A program made the translations under genes and the position numbers. From contig NC_083512.1 in assembly GCF_032362555.1 (NCBI RefSeq), positions 6,064,001 to 6,128,000 on the forward strand: 64,000 nt of DNA, read 5' to 3'. Source of the stretch: Amyelois transitella (lineage: Eukaryota > Arthropoda > Insecta > Lepidoptera > Pyralidae). The notes below the pieces were generated by a model. The model saw nothing but the letters and a program-made list of their open reading frames with translations, was not told where the DNA came from and ran no database searches. Positions 26,501-35,916 of the stretch are shown here, piece by piece. Position 1 is the first letter of the stretch. Every line of letters begins with the position of its first letter.

Positions 26501-29500
26501 TACCATAACAAGTTACTTTATATACGATGCATTACCTTTATTACTAAATATACTTTGAATAGGTAGATCTTATAGGAGTAGCTGAGTACCTACCTAAGTA
26601 ATATCGTAATCAACACTTGTTCTCACCAGTGCATCAGATTCTATACCTAAGAACTCTATCTGAGAAATTTTCTTCTGTTTGCTATAATTGCTCTTTATAA
26701 GTCCTCCTGAAATTTGTGTCCTCAGCAAAGTTCTTCAGATCAGCATTTCGAATACATTCGTATCATTCTTATATGTATTTGTTTTAAATGAAATCAATTT
26801 AGATCATTTATAAACTCCAAAGCGAAAAGTTTTAACAAGAATATGAAAGCCGGAATGAAAGAGACGACCACTGTACCAAGTAAAACTACATAAGTATTTA
26901 TTCGTATAGATCACGCTACACAGCGTGCGGCGTTGTGGTCCGTTGCGGCGGAGCTGCGAGGCCCCTGTACCCGTACCGACTGGCGGCCGCAGATGACGAC
27001 TGCTGCGCGCCCGGGGCTTGGCCGCCGCCCGCCGCGCCGCCGCCGCGACCGCTCACACGCACTCCGAGCAAGGAGGACCTGACGCATACCACCTACCTCA
27101 ATTCCGGGTAACGTACTGTAAAAGTTTTACTTGTATTACCCATCGCTTAAAGAATGGCAAGTTATACTCTATACTTATAAAGCCATCCAGTTAAGCATAG
27201 AATTTGGAATCCAAATGACCTATATGGGATGAACCCGCGTGTGGAATAAGGTAACGAAGAAGATAACAACAACAATTAAGTATAAGTATAGTAGAACAAG
27301 TTAAATGTATCACCACAACGCTTATAGACAACAACACACCCATATATATGGATAATATGGAAATTAAGCTTACTTTTTCGTGTTGCGAGGTACCTTTGCA
27401 AAATTTGGTCGGGGCATGATGGGATAATGTCCCGTTTTGCCTCGATCGACAAAGAGAATATCTAATTTATAAAGAAGACTAAGGGCATAAAAAACATTGA
27501 TAAACAAAAATCAGAAAAAAAAGTTGACAAGGAAAACACTGAAAAGATCAGACAAAAAGAACAAAAACAAAAAATACCACTAATACAAGTTCATCTGAAG
27601 TCGATGAAAATGTTTAAAATGAACTGAAGGATGATTGACGAAAACTACAAATAGGCTCACATGTGAACATTGCCAACAAGATACATAAATATGTACACGC
27701 TATGCCCCATGGCCATTCCCATTTTGTCCCAATCGGGGAGCAAAACGGATTTTTTTTCCATTATCACACAATCATTATGTTAATTAAATGTATAAGTATT
27801 ACGTTCGTTAACTTTGATTTTTACATTTTTTTTATTTTGACTTTTTACAGTATGGGTGACAGCAACCGCTTCGGTGGCAGCTGTGTCGTCCATGGATCTA
27901 CGGAAGGTGGCCCCGGCGGTCTAGGTGGACTGCCAGGCCCGGCCAGCGAGGAAGAAACCTTGAGCCCCGTGCCGGACCCACCCCCTGGGTTCAGTCACTC
28001 CGCCTGCCCACCAGAAGTACACAAGACATGTTTCTGCGTGAGGTTCATAGCAGAGCATACACGGATGTTAGAAGATTCCACTAAAGTAAGTTAAATTATA
28101 GCGTCGGTGATCGAACTGTTAAGGTACCCCTGCAAAAAATGTTTTAGTCCCCGTGCCCGAACCCAGCCTGGTTTCAGCCACTCCGCCTGCCCGCCAGAAG
28201 TACACAAGACATGCTTCTGTGTGAGGTTCATAGTGAACATATCCGCGTATGAAAGAGAGAAGAGATTCCACTAAAGTAAGTATTGATCACTCATTTCTAA
28301 GATGATGTTGTATCGATCAAACAGTTAAGGCAACCCACGAAAAGAATGATGCACTGATTCAAATCCTAAAAGTCACTGTTCTGAGTTTGAAATATTTGTT
28401 TGATGATAATTGATCGGTTTCTTTCCGATACTCTTGTCTTGACGGAAAATATCGTAGCAAATTTACCAGATCAGAGAGATAAGGACGCGAGCACTACCTA
28501 TACACCAAGAGAATGATGTCGTTTAAGATTTCAACATGAAAGAATCGATTGCACTTTTATAAAGAGTATAAGTAAGTAGATCAAGTTTCTTTCTTTGAAT
28601 TCGAATACGTTCATTCTTTGAGTTCTTAATTTAAAGCAATATCTTCCTTTTCGCAAGGGTGTAAGATAAGTGTCGGTATCAAATGTTTTCCTTCATAAAA
28701 TTGAATTAAACTTTTTAACATGAAACTGCACAAGATTTTCTTCAAGAAGCAAGAGGTTTAGGTTTTCTCCGCTGCCGCGAACATATTGATCTGATTGTAA
28801 AAACAATTTTCGTAATACAGAGCGCTTCGAAATAAGTAGGTACATTTTTATTTAGTTGCTTCGAAAGCGCTTTTATTATTTATTGAATAAAAGATTTTAT
28901 AACTTTAAATAAAACTCCCTTATTTTTCCTAACATCGTACAAGTACCACGTCAACACGAGAAAAGAGACCCTAAGCATACGAAAGATATGTCCCCCTTGC
29001 CTCTTCTCCGGGAAAAGGGGCATTATCTATATCAATATCTTACATTTTCCCGCCGCTCTTACCGTGTACGTTTAAAGTCTGTGCATTATCATAAAATATG
29101 TGTCCATTTCGATCGGAATACTCAAAGGGAATATAAAGGCCTCTCAGCCGCCCACACCGCTGCGACTAGTCTTGGCAAGTGGAACTTTTTGCTCATAAGA
29201 ACAAGTAAACATTGCGTACGTGCCTAAATCGACATCCTTTTAGGAAATAGGTCCAGTATACCTATACCTATATACCTATATTTTAGGAAATAATATTTCT
29301 AGATGACATTGATACACTCTACTAAGTTATCCAACCCAATACTGTAATTTTTTTTGCATTCAAAATGAAGTAGTATAATATATTAAGTTGACTCTTAAGT
29401 ACTTAATACTTTTAAAAAAATCATCATACTTCTTATTTAGATGTATCTCCTTCCCTCTCATTTTCATAAAACAACTATTTTACTTAGCCCAAGAATTAAT

Positions 29501-29820
29501 AGAATAAAGATAGGTTCCTAGAATACAAAGAAATATTATAAGACTTTGTAATTATATTGTTTTTAATAATAATAAAATAATTTCGTATGCCTAAACAAAC
29601 CAATAAAAATCAAATGACGCAACAGGTAAAAGAAGATTGGAAGTACGTGGCGATGGTCCTAGACCGGCTGTTTCTCTGGATCTTCACACTCGCCGTGCTG
29701 GTGGGGACTGCCGGCATCATCCTGCAGGCGCCGACGCTGTACGACGACAGAGTACCCATCGACAACCACTTCAACCAGTATGCAACGTCCTCCTTGGTAC
29801 GGTGTCCGCCGCCCGTCTAA
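8369..29820 (+). CDS. nAChRalpha4: Nicotinic acetylcholine receptor alpha4-type subunit, 3' part (gene span with introns)
   Basis: This is a ligand-gated cation channel subunit of neuronal synapses. Coding exons are 8369-8523, 12088-12268 or 12324-12504, 15115-15230, 17953-18121, 21731-21867, 24792-24938, 26910-27107, 27851-28085 and 29626-29820. All have AG/GT borders and matching phases, and together give 510 residues plus TAA. Visible in order: loop A (WRPDIVLYN), the 13-residue Cys-loop, loop B (WTYDG), loop C with the vicinal cysteines that define an alpha subunit (YTCCDEPY), TM1, TM2 with the SISIL pore segment, TM3, a long Pro-rich cytoplasmic loop, and TM4. The tandem Cys-loop exons are the known hallmark of insect alpha4 genes, which is why I choose alpha4 over alpha1-3. 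The signal peptide and first extracellular residues are missing; I see no candidate exon in 1-8368, so they probably lie further upstream. Several introns carry SINE-like insertions. Confidence 0.88.
9213..9471 (-). repeat. ATGT-tailed short retroposon, full length with target duplication
   Basis: On the reverse strand it starts GCCGTGTGGTTTCGGCACCA, continues GGATGTCGTAAAAGGCGACT and AATAGCTGAACGTGGCC, and ends TAGACGTGACCATATGTATG. ATTATTAGTAATA lies on both sides (9200-9212 and 9472-9484). At about 260 bp it is the reference for the other copies. No Pol III boxes are obvious in its head. Confidence 0.85.
10832..11117 (+). CDS. Nested two-exon gene for a small secreted protein (70 residues)
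   Basis: Exon 1 (10832-10882) gives 17 codons, [17 protein letters not shown], a basic start followed by a hydrophobic core typical of a signal peptide. It ends CATTCT|GTAAGT. Exon 2 (10956-11117) follows GATATTTTAG and gives 53 codons and TAA in the same phase. Cleavage would be expected after VNG, leaving about 50 residues from [19 protein letters not shown], with one Cys, one N-glycosylation motif (NVT) and an amphipathic charge pattern. The intron is only 73 bp. AATAAA lies at 11230-11235. The gene sits inside a receptor intron on the same strand. I do not recognise the family. Paired consensus splice sites, a phase-0 join, a signal peptide and a poly(A) signal together make chance unlikely. 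Confidence 0.68.
11230..11235 (+). promoter_or_regulatory. Polyadenylation signal of the nested secreted-protein gene
   Basis: AATAAA lies 113 bp beyond the stop codon of the nested gene, a normal 3' UTR length for a small insect mRNA. Confidence 0.4.
12088..12268 (+). CDS. nAChRalpha4: nAChR alpha4 alternative Cys-loop exon, first copy
   Basis: A 181-nt exon after CACATTACAG, ending TTCAAG|GTAATT. It completes the split Asn codon of the previous exon and ends in phase 0. It encodes [13 protein letters not shown], the Cys-loop [15 protein letters not shown] and loop B GSWTYDGF. The exon 55 nt downstream has the same length, phase and role, so the two are expected to be used one at a time. 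This copy has the more usual Cys-loop sequence among insect alpha subunits. Confidence 0.9.
12324..12504 (+). CDS. nAChRalpha4: nAChR alpha4 alternative Cys-loop exon, second copy
   Basis: A 181-nt exon after TTTGTCCGCAG, ending TTCAAG|GTGACG. It encodes [13 protein letters not shown], the Cys-loop [15 protein letters not shown] and loop B GSWTYDGF. It differs from the first copy at many positions, including Asp for Glu in the Cys-loop (DVQTC against DEQTC) and VVWQPPAV against VEWKPPAI. In Drosophila and honeybee alpha4 this alternative exon pair is known, and in Drosophila the choice affects receptor assembly. It is much more GC-rich than the first copy. Confidence 0.9.
12505..15114 (+). 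other. nAChR intron after the alternative exons
   Basis: The first 1.4 kb is unusually GC-rich for this window (for example 12530-12580 and 13740-13830), then it becomes AT-rich. I see no third copy of the Cys-loop exon and no other gene. A degenerate SINE copy lies near 14763-14925 and a 20-bp palindrome at 14350-14369. Confidence 0.55.
14763..14925 (+). repeat. Degenerate SINE copy
   Basis: A B-box-like GGGTTCAATCCC, the GGTCTTAGATGTT body motif and GCTCAATCTG near the end follow the order of the tRNA-derived SINE, with many changes. Confidence 0.45.
15115..15230 (+). CDS. nAChRalpha4: nAChR alpha4 exon: loop F region
   Basis: After GTGCGTAG the exon reads VDLRHMDEQ and runs through [19 protein letters not shown], ending GTTAG|GTATGG. 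It adds 38 codons plus 2 nt and joins in phase 0 to either alternative Cys-loop exon. Confidence 0.88.
15421..15530 (+). repeat. Degenerate retroelement 3' end
   Basis: AAAGGTTGCGGAGATCAGAC, then AGTCGTTTCGTGTAAAAA and GGCCAACCCCAAG follow the order of a widespread lepidopteran repeat (…GGAGGTCAGACAGGCAGTCG…TAAAAAC…GACCCCAAC…). Confidence 0.4.
16235..16340 (+). mobile_element. Degenerate 3' fragment of the ATGT-tailed LINE
   Basis: GTGGACGAAGCGAAAGAAGT and the following CAAGTG...CTCTGCCCACCCCT match the end of the LINE reading frame, with many changes. The tail is lost. Confidence 0.55.
17580..17702 (+). repeat. ATGT-tailed retroposon fragment
   Basis: The 3' half: TTTTAGGCGATGGGCTCGCA, TCATTAAGCCATACAGCTGA and AAGACATGATTGTATGTATG. 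A similar shorter piece lies at 17368-17430, and another tail piece near 16125-16212. Confidence 0.7.
17953..18121 (+). CDS. nAChRalpha4: nAChR alpha4 exon: loop C and TM1
   Basis: The exon follows TTTGTTGCAG and ends GAGAAAAG|GTATTT. It carries the vicinal Cys-Cys of loop C ([15 protein letters not shown]), which makes this an alpha subunit. TM1 follows (from [10 protein letters not shown] to LTFYLPSD), up to the conserved SGEK before TM2. Confidence 0.92.
18322..18552 (-). repeat. ATGT-tailed short retroposon copy
   Basis: Reverse orientation, diverged: CTATATCCCTCGCGAGGCAG, then GAGATTCAAATAGTGACAGG, ending GAAACCACACGGCT. Confidence 0.75.
19281..19924 (+). mobile_element. Non-autonomous Helitron-like element (Lep1 type)
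   Basis: It starts TCTATACTTAATATTATAAA, continues with the common CGCGCTAATCTCAGAAACTA and GAGGAAGGCTATAGGCTACA segments, and ends CGCGGGCACAGCTAGT. It inserted between A and T. These ends match the widespread lepidopteran Helentron-type elements. There is no Rep/helicase coding. Confidence 0.8.
20690..20734. repeat. Perfect 16-bp inverted repeat next to short tandem repeats
   Basis: AGTTTTGTTTTGTCTT and its exact complement are 13 nt apart. Directly before it, AAAACTAGTTATCAATT is repeated two to three times (20630-20690). It lies in the nAChR TM1-TM2 intron. Confidence 0.8.
21434..21665 (+). mobile_element. 3' end fragment of the ATGT-tailed LINE
   Basis: Nearly the same sequence as the last 230 bp of the element at 50370-53079, including GGGAAGACCTAGACGAACGT and the CTACCCCTCCGGGAAAGA end, followed by an ATGT tail. 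It lies 65 bp upstream of the nAChR TM2 exon acceptor. Confidence 0.85.
21731..21867 (+). CDS. nAChRalpha4: nAChR alpha4 exon: TM2 pore helix and start of TM3
   Basis: The exon follows TTATTAACAG and ends TATAAG|GTAAGC. It encodes [20 protein letters not shown], the pore-lining TM2, then [19 protein letters not shown], the TM2-TM3 linker and first half of TM3. A retroposon copy lies a few tens of bases beyond its donor. Confidence 0.92.
21893..22130 (-). repeat. ATGT-tailed short retroposon copy next to the nAChR TM2 exon donor
   Basis: Reverse orientation. CACCAATTTGTATAC with a following ACTG (from 21873) and CACCAATTTATATACTACTG (from 22131) flank it as an imperfect target duplication. 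The left copy starts at position +6 of the exon donor. Confidence 0.8.
22777..23370 (+). mobile_element. Remnant of a second LINE family, C-terminal RT region
   Basis: Translated pieces in shifting frames resemble the end of a reverse transcriptase protein: a stretch with [10 protein letters not shown], then KGQIYKS, then pieces with the MMR and GHV-type motifs usual after the RT core, and a CW-F/SGHV-like part. Frames are broken by several indels and stops. It differs from the ATGT-tailed LINE. It lies in the nAChR intron after the TM2 exon. Confidence 0.65.
24792..24938 (+). CDS. nAChRalpha4: nAChR alpha4 exon: end of TM3 and proximal cytoplasmic loop
   Basis: The exon follows TTATTTTCAG and ends ACGAG|GTGAGT. 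It reads [20 protein letters not shown], then an arginine/lysine-rich amphipathic stretch ([14 protein letters not shown]) and YKFDTTR, the usual start of the TM3-TM4 loop in insect alpha1-4 subunits. Confidence 0.9.
24939..26909 (+). other. nAChR intron without recognised content
   Basis: About 2 kb of AT-rich sequence between the TM3 exon and the first cytoplasmic-loop exon. Open frames at 25816-26130 and 26298-26558 have AT-driven composition and no supporting signals. Nothing is called here. Confidence 0.5.
26910..27107 (+). CDS. nAChRalpha4: nAChR alpha4 exon: variable cytoplasmic loop
   Basis: The exon follows TTCGTATAG and ends TCCGG|GTAACG. It is in frame with both neighbours and encodes a variable, Pro/Ala/Arg-rich stretch with [15 protein letters not shown] and [17 protein letters not shown] content is far above the flanking introns. 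This loop is poorly conserved in the family, so support comes from frame, splice sites and position. Confidence 0.75.
27851..28085 (+). CDS. nAChRalpha4: nAChR alpha4 exon: distal cytoplasmic loop
   Basis: The exon follows CTTTTTACAG and ends ACTAAA|GTAAGT. It has a Gly/Pro-rich start, then a conserved C-terminal part ([20 protein letters not shown] and [10 protein letters not shown]) that leads into the [11 protein letters not shown] start of the last exon. Its 3' half is duplicated in the next intron (28148-28275). Confidence 0.88.
28148..28275 (+). pseudogene. Decayed duplicate of the nAChR distal loop exon
   Basis: About 60 bp beyond the real exon, the intron holds a second copy of its 3' half, including the stretch coding for [18 protein letters not shown] and the final ACTAAAGTAAGT donor. 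The copy is preceded by GTTTTAG. Entering it in the phase of the upstream exon keeps the frame through the conserved part. Small deletions then shift it, so that it runs into TAA at the old donor. The following intron bases are duplicated as well, so this is a local tandem duplication of roughly 180 bp. Confidence 0.75.
28276..29625 (+). other. Last nAChR intron, no gene seen
   Basis: After the decayed duplicate exon there is about 1.3 kb of AT-rich sequence with a short CCTATA-type repeat near 29255-29290. I see no coding or RNA feature. Confidence 0.5.
29626..29820 (+). CDS. nAChRalpha4: nAChR alpha4 last coding exon: TM4 and stop
   Basis: The exon follows ACGCAACAG and encodes [20 protein letters not shown], the TM4 helix and a short extracellular C-terminus ending in CPPPV, then TAA. 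A possible polyadenylation signal AATAAA lies at 29884-29889. Confidence 0.92.
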   Translation, partial: VKEDWKYVAMVLDRLFLWIFTLAVLVGTAGIILQAPTLYDDRVPIDNHFNQYATSSLVRCPPPV

Positions 29821-32818
29821 GAACACAACTGAGTTCTGACTACAGCTGGGAATGACCTCGTGTGAACGTGTCATTTAAATCATAATAAATAACGACCATT
29901 TTTTTTCTTTTTTAGGTGGTCAATACAAAAAGAATGCTACAAATCGTAGAGTATCTTTATTTTTGAAATATCTGACTAGATTTCAATCAAACCTAATGGT
30001 CTGATGGTACATGAGCCTCACAGGGTTTAAGATATGATCACACGACAAATCTGTTAAATAGTCACAACTTCAGAAATTTACGAGAACACGTAGATGTGAC
30101 TGGTGATGACTGATGTGGTGTGAATAACTGAAATTAAAAACCTGTAGTATTCCTGCCATATTAATAAGTAGTAAAAATATAACTGCCCAATATGTATAAA
30201 GATCTGCTACTTTGGGGCCCAATTCAACCTCAACCAACCACACCAATAAGTAAAATACATTATTTCATATTTTTTTTGTTTGCATTTTCGTGCATTCCTT
30301 ACCGATTTTAAATCCTGAATGGTTTTGCATAGGATCACCGTGGTTTATTGCCGTCGTGAACAACATACTCCGATACATACAAATACTATTAGCCGAAGTA
30401 TCGCCTTTCTGCCATAATAATAATTACGATAAGTAGGTATACGTCGCTGTGTGAGACTGCAGTTCAAACAATACATCTAAACTGCTACAGGTGGAGTTAC
30501 TTACTACCAAACTAATTTGTCATTGAGTGTTTAATCAACTGATTCAGAGGCAAAAGGATCTACATCACATCTACGTTTTCCGTAATATTGCGTTGTATTA
30601 GTATGTCATATATGATATTACCATTCAATAAGTATGAAATTAGCTGTGGCATATGTTGTAGTTTATTTCGTAATAATTTATATATGTTCTTCTTGGCGTC
30701 AAAGAAAAAACAGGCATTTATTGAAACACTCGGTCCATTTCGAATTGTGATTGAAGTACTTGGCATATATGCCTACATCTATCTAGTTATGCCCTATTAA
30801 TAAGTATTTTCATAAAGCAATTCATTATTGTTCCCTCGAGTCGCTAATGGCTAATTATTCACTAAATGCGCGTTACCCAAAATTAAGTTAAAAAAAGTTT
30901 TAGTGTGTGTGGTTTTACCACATTGATTTCAATACGAAGTAAATTACAACAACTGCAGTGGAGGAATACGAGACCCAACGCACACCCGTCCCGCCCGGCA
31001 CGTGTTCTATTCCACGACACGTACCTACCTACTATTATGATAGTCATGTAAGATACTACTCTATTTCTCATCTTTTACACTTTAAAGTCACTATTGTAAT
31101 CTAAGTCTTGAAACATAAGTTCATTATTTCGAATATGTTCCTATTTTATCATCTATTGATGACAATAACACATCGTAATCGATTTGTCATTACAATACAA
31201 TGAGTTTAATGTGATTATTAGAGATTTTGATATGGTTTTATTTGTTATAAAATATTCTTAATGTCATAAAAATATTTTATTAATAAAAGTTCCGTTTGTT
31301 GTCTTTTTTTCAAAAGGTTAAGTCAGTCACATGTAACTTCTTTGAAAACTGACAGAATCTTAGCAATCGTTAAAATAAGAAAACGAATGAAACACCACCA
31401 AACTTAAATTGTCTGTGTTCAAAAAATGTATAGCTAATAACAGTAGGTCTAGTGGAAGTAGTGTCATCGTTCATGCTCCTATCATATGTAGCTCATAATT
31501 CGCACCTCGCTTATTCTTATAAGAACTTTACCTACTTATGTTTTCGTTCGTGTAATAAATGTTAGCGCTAAAGTAGAAATCAAAAGTAATGTAAATTAGG
31601 CATTTAATATACGGTTAGCTAATTTCAGTCTCTTCTAAGCTATGCTATTAGATATTACTGTAAATTGTCGTAGAATAGAACATGTACATTATAAATAACG
31701 ATTTTATTATTTATAAGGAAAATATAGAAGTCGAAACCAATGAAATTCCGCTGGGTAAAATGATCATTTATGCGAAAATTATTGGCTTCGATAAAATTAT
31801 GTTGAAGCGAATTTTTATAAAGACTACTAAAGGTTGACATGCCCAATATATGAAGAATTATCCTTATGATAATAAGTACAACATAACATTTAATTTAAGT
31901 AATGATTGCTCAATTTTCGAATGGGTATCTATTTTTCGCTACTCGATTTTCCCATTGATATATAATAATAAAAACAATTTATACCTTGTTTAATACTTAC
32001 CTATGTTTTAAGTACTAATAAACAGAATTCATAAATGGTTTTTCTACATGTAATATGTACAATATGTAAAACAAATTATTTCATTTGTATGATTGTTTTT
32101 GCATTCATTTTATTAGGTACGTATCTATATTTGTTGTTCATGTAAATAATAATTTATTGTAAAGACAGTCTACTTAGTGGACTGATCATGTCGAAAATTT
32201 GGACAGGAATTGAAAAAAATATATAAACTGTAAAATTGTGAAAGTCGGTAAAAAGTAACAATGTATTTAAATGTTTGTACAAAAATAAATAACGAAATTT
32301 AACGGAAAACACAATAAAAATGTGTTTTTAATTATTATGATACGATGATTTTGGTAAAATTTCACACGAAATAAATTTTAAGATTCTTACATGATTGAAA
32401 TTGATTGTCAGGTCGAGAGATAGTTAGGAAACGTTTTGGTGCATAGTTTAGTAGTAATATTAAATAGAAAATAATAGTTATGAATAAATTATTATTTATA
32501 ATCTAAACACGACTAAGAAATTAAGCACATTGGACTGCTCGCGGTAGAGTAGCGCAGCTCAATTGTAGAAAAGTAAGTTTGTAATTACGTATTTATATTG
32601 TTAATAAAACCGTTATACATAGAAATATGAATTTTATTTAAACCAAGTATAAAATTACCAATCCTTCAATTTCTCCATTGATAACAATACTGTACTTACT
32701 TATTATTTAACTTGAACACAAATAATGTCATGATACATAGGCGTCACGGTCAGTACATAATTTGATAACATAATACTATTATTATACACTATACAGTTCG
32801 ATATACAAATAAAGTTAT
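29821..32818. other. Intergenic region between nAChR and the secreted-protein gene
   Basis: About 3 kb of AT-rich DNA between two convergent genes, covering both 3' ends. No repeat family or gene was recognised. A TTTATT near 32633 could be the reverse-strand poly(A) signal of the gene ending at 32819. Confidence 0.5.
29884..29889 (+). promoter_or_regulatory. Possible polyadenylation signal of the nAChR gene
   Basis: The first AATAAA after the receptor stop codon is 64 bp downstream. Neuronal receptor mRNAs often have longer 3' UTRs, so it may not be the main site. Confidence 0.3.
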
Positions 32819-33957
32819 CTATGTACCGAAATTGAATAGTTCAGGATGATCAAACAAATCAGTGCTTGTACTTTCGGCTTTTGCCAAACTATCAAACACT
32901 TTATTACGATATTTACTATCTTTGATTAGTTTCGTCGCTTCTTCCAAGGCAGCCTTTTTATCTTCACTATCTTTTGGGCCAAGTTGAGAAAGAACGTAGT
33001 TTTCAAATGCTTCGAACTCTGGTAAAGGTGTCGTAGTCGTAGATGATATAGGAGAAACGGTAGATGAGTCAGTTTTATTTTCTTTAATAATTTCACTTAC
33101 ATTTATATTCGATGCATTTTTATTTTTATCATTTGAAAGAGACTCGTGTTTTCGCATGTTTTCATTTTTTTCTTCTTTTTTCCACTCGGCGAACTGGTCA
33201 TCTACCTCGGTTAATACGTGTTTTGAATTCTTTCCTAAGTCTTTAACGATGGTTTGAATTTTATCATCGTCTGATTCATTCGCATCAATACTATTTACTT
33301 TCATTATATTTAGAGTTTCATCAAGTACGTGTTGTATTTCACTAAGATGGGCATAATTTTTATAGCTGTGTTCAACATCGTGCAAGATTTTCAAATTATG
33401 CCAAATACTCCTAATAGGTTCTTGAGGTTCAGGCTCAATTTTAATATTTAATTTTAAATCTTTTGAAATGTTTTCCACTTCACGTTTTAACAGAGAACTT
33501 ATTGTCATTAACCGATCAGTTTCGCTTTTAAATTCCGTTTCAATATTTTCTAATTCATGATTAGCATTTATACTGTTTATATAACTATATGCCTCATTTT
33601 TTTTATCCAGTTTTGGAAGTTCTTGAGTGACAGGCCGTGTCTGACCCCCGCATCTGCGATTGTAGTCTGAAGACTCATTGAATGTTTTATCAAAAGCAAG
33701 TACTTGTTTTACTGCTAATATTGTACAACCAATCGTTTGCGACACATCTGTATATACATCACTTATAAGCCTACCAAAACTATCTTGAACAGAATTCATT
33801 GCTCCGCGAAACTCTTCAAAGAACGATGCCGACGACGCCTTAAATAGTTAATAATAAAATGATTAAATTTCTGGATTATAGACATAAATAATAAATAAAA
33901 GAATTATCTCACCTGTGCAATAAAGAAAAATAAAATTATCACGTTTAATTTCATCAT
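32819..33957 (-). CDS. Two-exon gene for an unrecognised secreted acidic protein (354 residues)
   Basis: Exon 1 (33913-33957) encodes MMKLNVIILFFFIAQ, a short signal peptide, and ends CAG|GTGAGA. Exon 2 (32819-33838) follows TATTTAAG and continues in phase 0 as ASSASFFEEFRGAMNS to a TAG stop, giving 339 further residues. The intron is 74 bp. The mature protein has two Cys, a long Lys/Glu/Asp-rich middle that looks helical or disordered, a Ser/Thr-rich linker (STVSPISSTTTTPLP), and a helical C-terminus with EAFENYVLSQLG. I see no catalytic motif, membrane segment or known domain. A start at the internal Met at 33799 would lose the signal peptide; the two-exon model explains the upstream frame better. 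The gene lies between nAChR and draper and is convergent with nAChR. Function unknown, possibly a fast-evolving extracellular protein. Confidence 0.75.
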
Positions 33958-35179
33958 AGACAATTTTCACAATATACACTGCCTAATAATATGGTAGCAT
34001 GTGCTTACATCTAGAAGAAGCATCACTTATTGATACTCCTCATTAGCCCCCAACAATTGATATTTGTCGTATATTTGTACGCTACGTCGTTTTTTCTTCA
34101 CTTGTTTAAATATTTGCTGTTATACAGCCAGCAAGAATGGTATACTCGAAAAAACAACTGTTAGGTCTATGTGTGAAAAATAATTTATTTTATGAAATAT
34201 TAACGAACAAAAAGTCCAACTTTGATTAGTTCATTTATTTTCAAATATCTTACACAATATTTATCACAAGATTTTATCTTTACACAATCGATGACAATAT
34301 TTTATATATTTAGCGGGATTTTTTTCCACTTTATTGTCAAATATCATTTAATTATAATATTGACATATAAATTATATATTTTTAAATGCTGTAATGACAG
34401 TGTTTATAGGTATATTAAATTAATAAATAGTAAATAAATTAGATACCATGATAAAATAACGAAGCAGCCAAATTAAAGTCAATCTCAAAAAAATTTGCAA
34501 GCATTAATAAATGTTTAATAAATTCTCTACAAGTCTTTACAGATAATGTAAATAGACATACGTTTCTCACAATGGGTCAACTGCAAAAACTCGTGTCAAA
34601 GCGCAGACCGACAACACAATATGTACATTGCTGGTTACTTTGCTTTGTTAAATACGTGATACTTTTTCAATAAGGGTAATTCAATTTAGCTATTAGGCAA
34701 ACAATTACTTACATGGTTATTTATAACTATTTATATTCATACCGTAAATAATTAAATGTTATAAAATATGGTTTTCTTTTCGTATTTCTAATGCCAGTTT
34801 TAGGTAGGTACTTACATTATTGCCAAAAGTTCTTACTAGTCAAATAACAAGTTTGATCGCAAAATTTAATAGTATAAAGTTTGGCACATTTTGAGCAAGT
34901 CCAATACTGTAGTATTGTAATTTCTCCCCATAGATATTCCCAAACAGCAATTCATTAACAATAAGAATTTTATCTGAAAAGCTAATTGAGATAAAGTTTA
35001 TCTATTACTAAAAATACCTACAATTTAATACAAAAAAATTTAGACGATCATAGATCTTAACTTGTATTTTCTTTACCTTTACCTTTTTTGTCTATAGTTT
35101 TTTACATAACATTGAAAATATTTTTGTGTCTATAAAACGGATAAATATTATACAGTACAATGATGTTATCACGGGTATA

Positions 35180-35916
35180 CAGTGTTGGGCATTAATCAAT
35201 TAATTTGTTAATTGTCTTGTTAATTGATTAAAAAAGTAATTGCAATTAAATTAATTACAATTAAGTTAATCGCAATTGAACTTTTAATTGCACCTTGCAA
35301 TTAAATTAATTTGATTAACGTGTGTCAATTGCAACTCACAATTAAAATAATTGCAATTAACTTTTTTAATTGTTTTATGAAACAATTAAAATTAACAATT
35401 AACTTATATACCACACGCACGCATACACACACAAACATACACACGCACGCGCGCTAACACACACATTCTCATGTGCACTGAGGCACGTACACCACAAAAA
35501 AAAAGTTGTCATGTAAACCTATTTAATTTAGTTCTCTACTCTTTGTTTTTGTTAAAGTCATACTTATTAGATATTGTAATAAAATCCTTATATAAACCTG
35601 TGGATGAAGGGATTCCCGGTGACTCAAAGGGGATTTATATATACCGGCTTTATATTATACAACAGTATTTTTATAATTGTTATTTTTAATTAAAATTAAC
35701 AAAACAATTGAAAATTAATTAATTGTTAATTGTTACTAATACAGTTAACAATTAATTAATTGTAAATTGTTACTAATACAGTTAACAATTAAATAATTGT
35801 TAATTGTAATTTTTCACAATTACAATTGATTAATTGTTAATTGTATTAGTAACAATTAACAATTAATTAATTGTTAATCTTTAATTGTTCTTGCAATTAA
35901 AATTTGCCCAACACTG
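35180..35916. mobile_element. Non-autonomous hAT-type element with perfect 8-bp target duplication
   Basis: The ends CAGTGTTGGGCA and TGCCCAACACTG are exact inverted repeats, and CGGGTATA flanks both sides (35172-35179 and 35917-35924). The 8-bp duplication and the CAGTGTTGGGCA end are typical of hAT elements. The interior is made of AATTAATTG-type arrays that read almost the same on both strands, plus a CA-rich stretch near 35410-35470. It has no coding capacity. Confidence 0.85.

Noticed and set aside
27390..27660. Transposase-like residue patterns around TTTTGCCTCGATCGAC and an A-rich stretch
   Set aside because: Frames are short and broken and I could not match any motif with confidence.
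28148..28275. Functional alternative nAChR exon
   Set aside because: The acceptor and phase fit, but indels lead to a stop codon at the old donor, so it is listed as a decayed duplicate.
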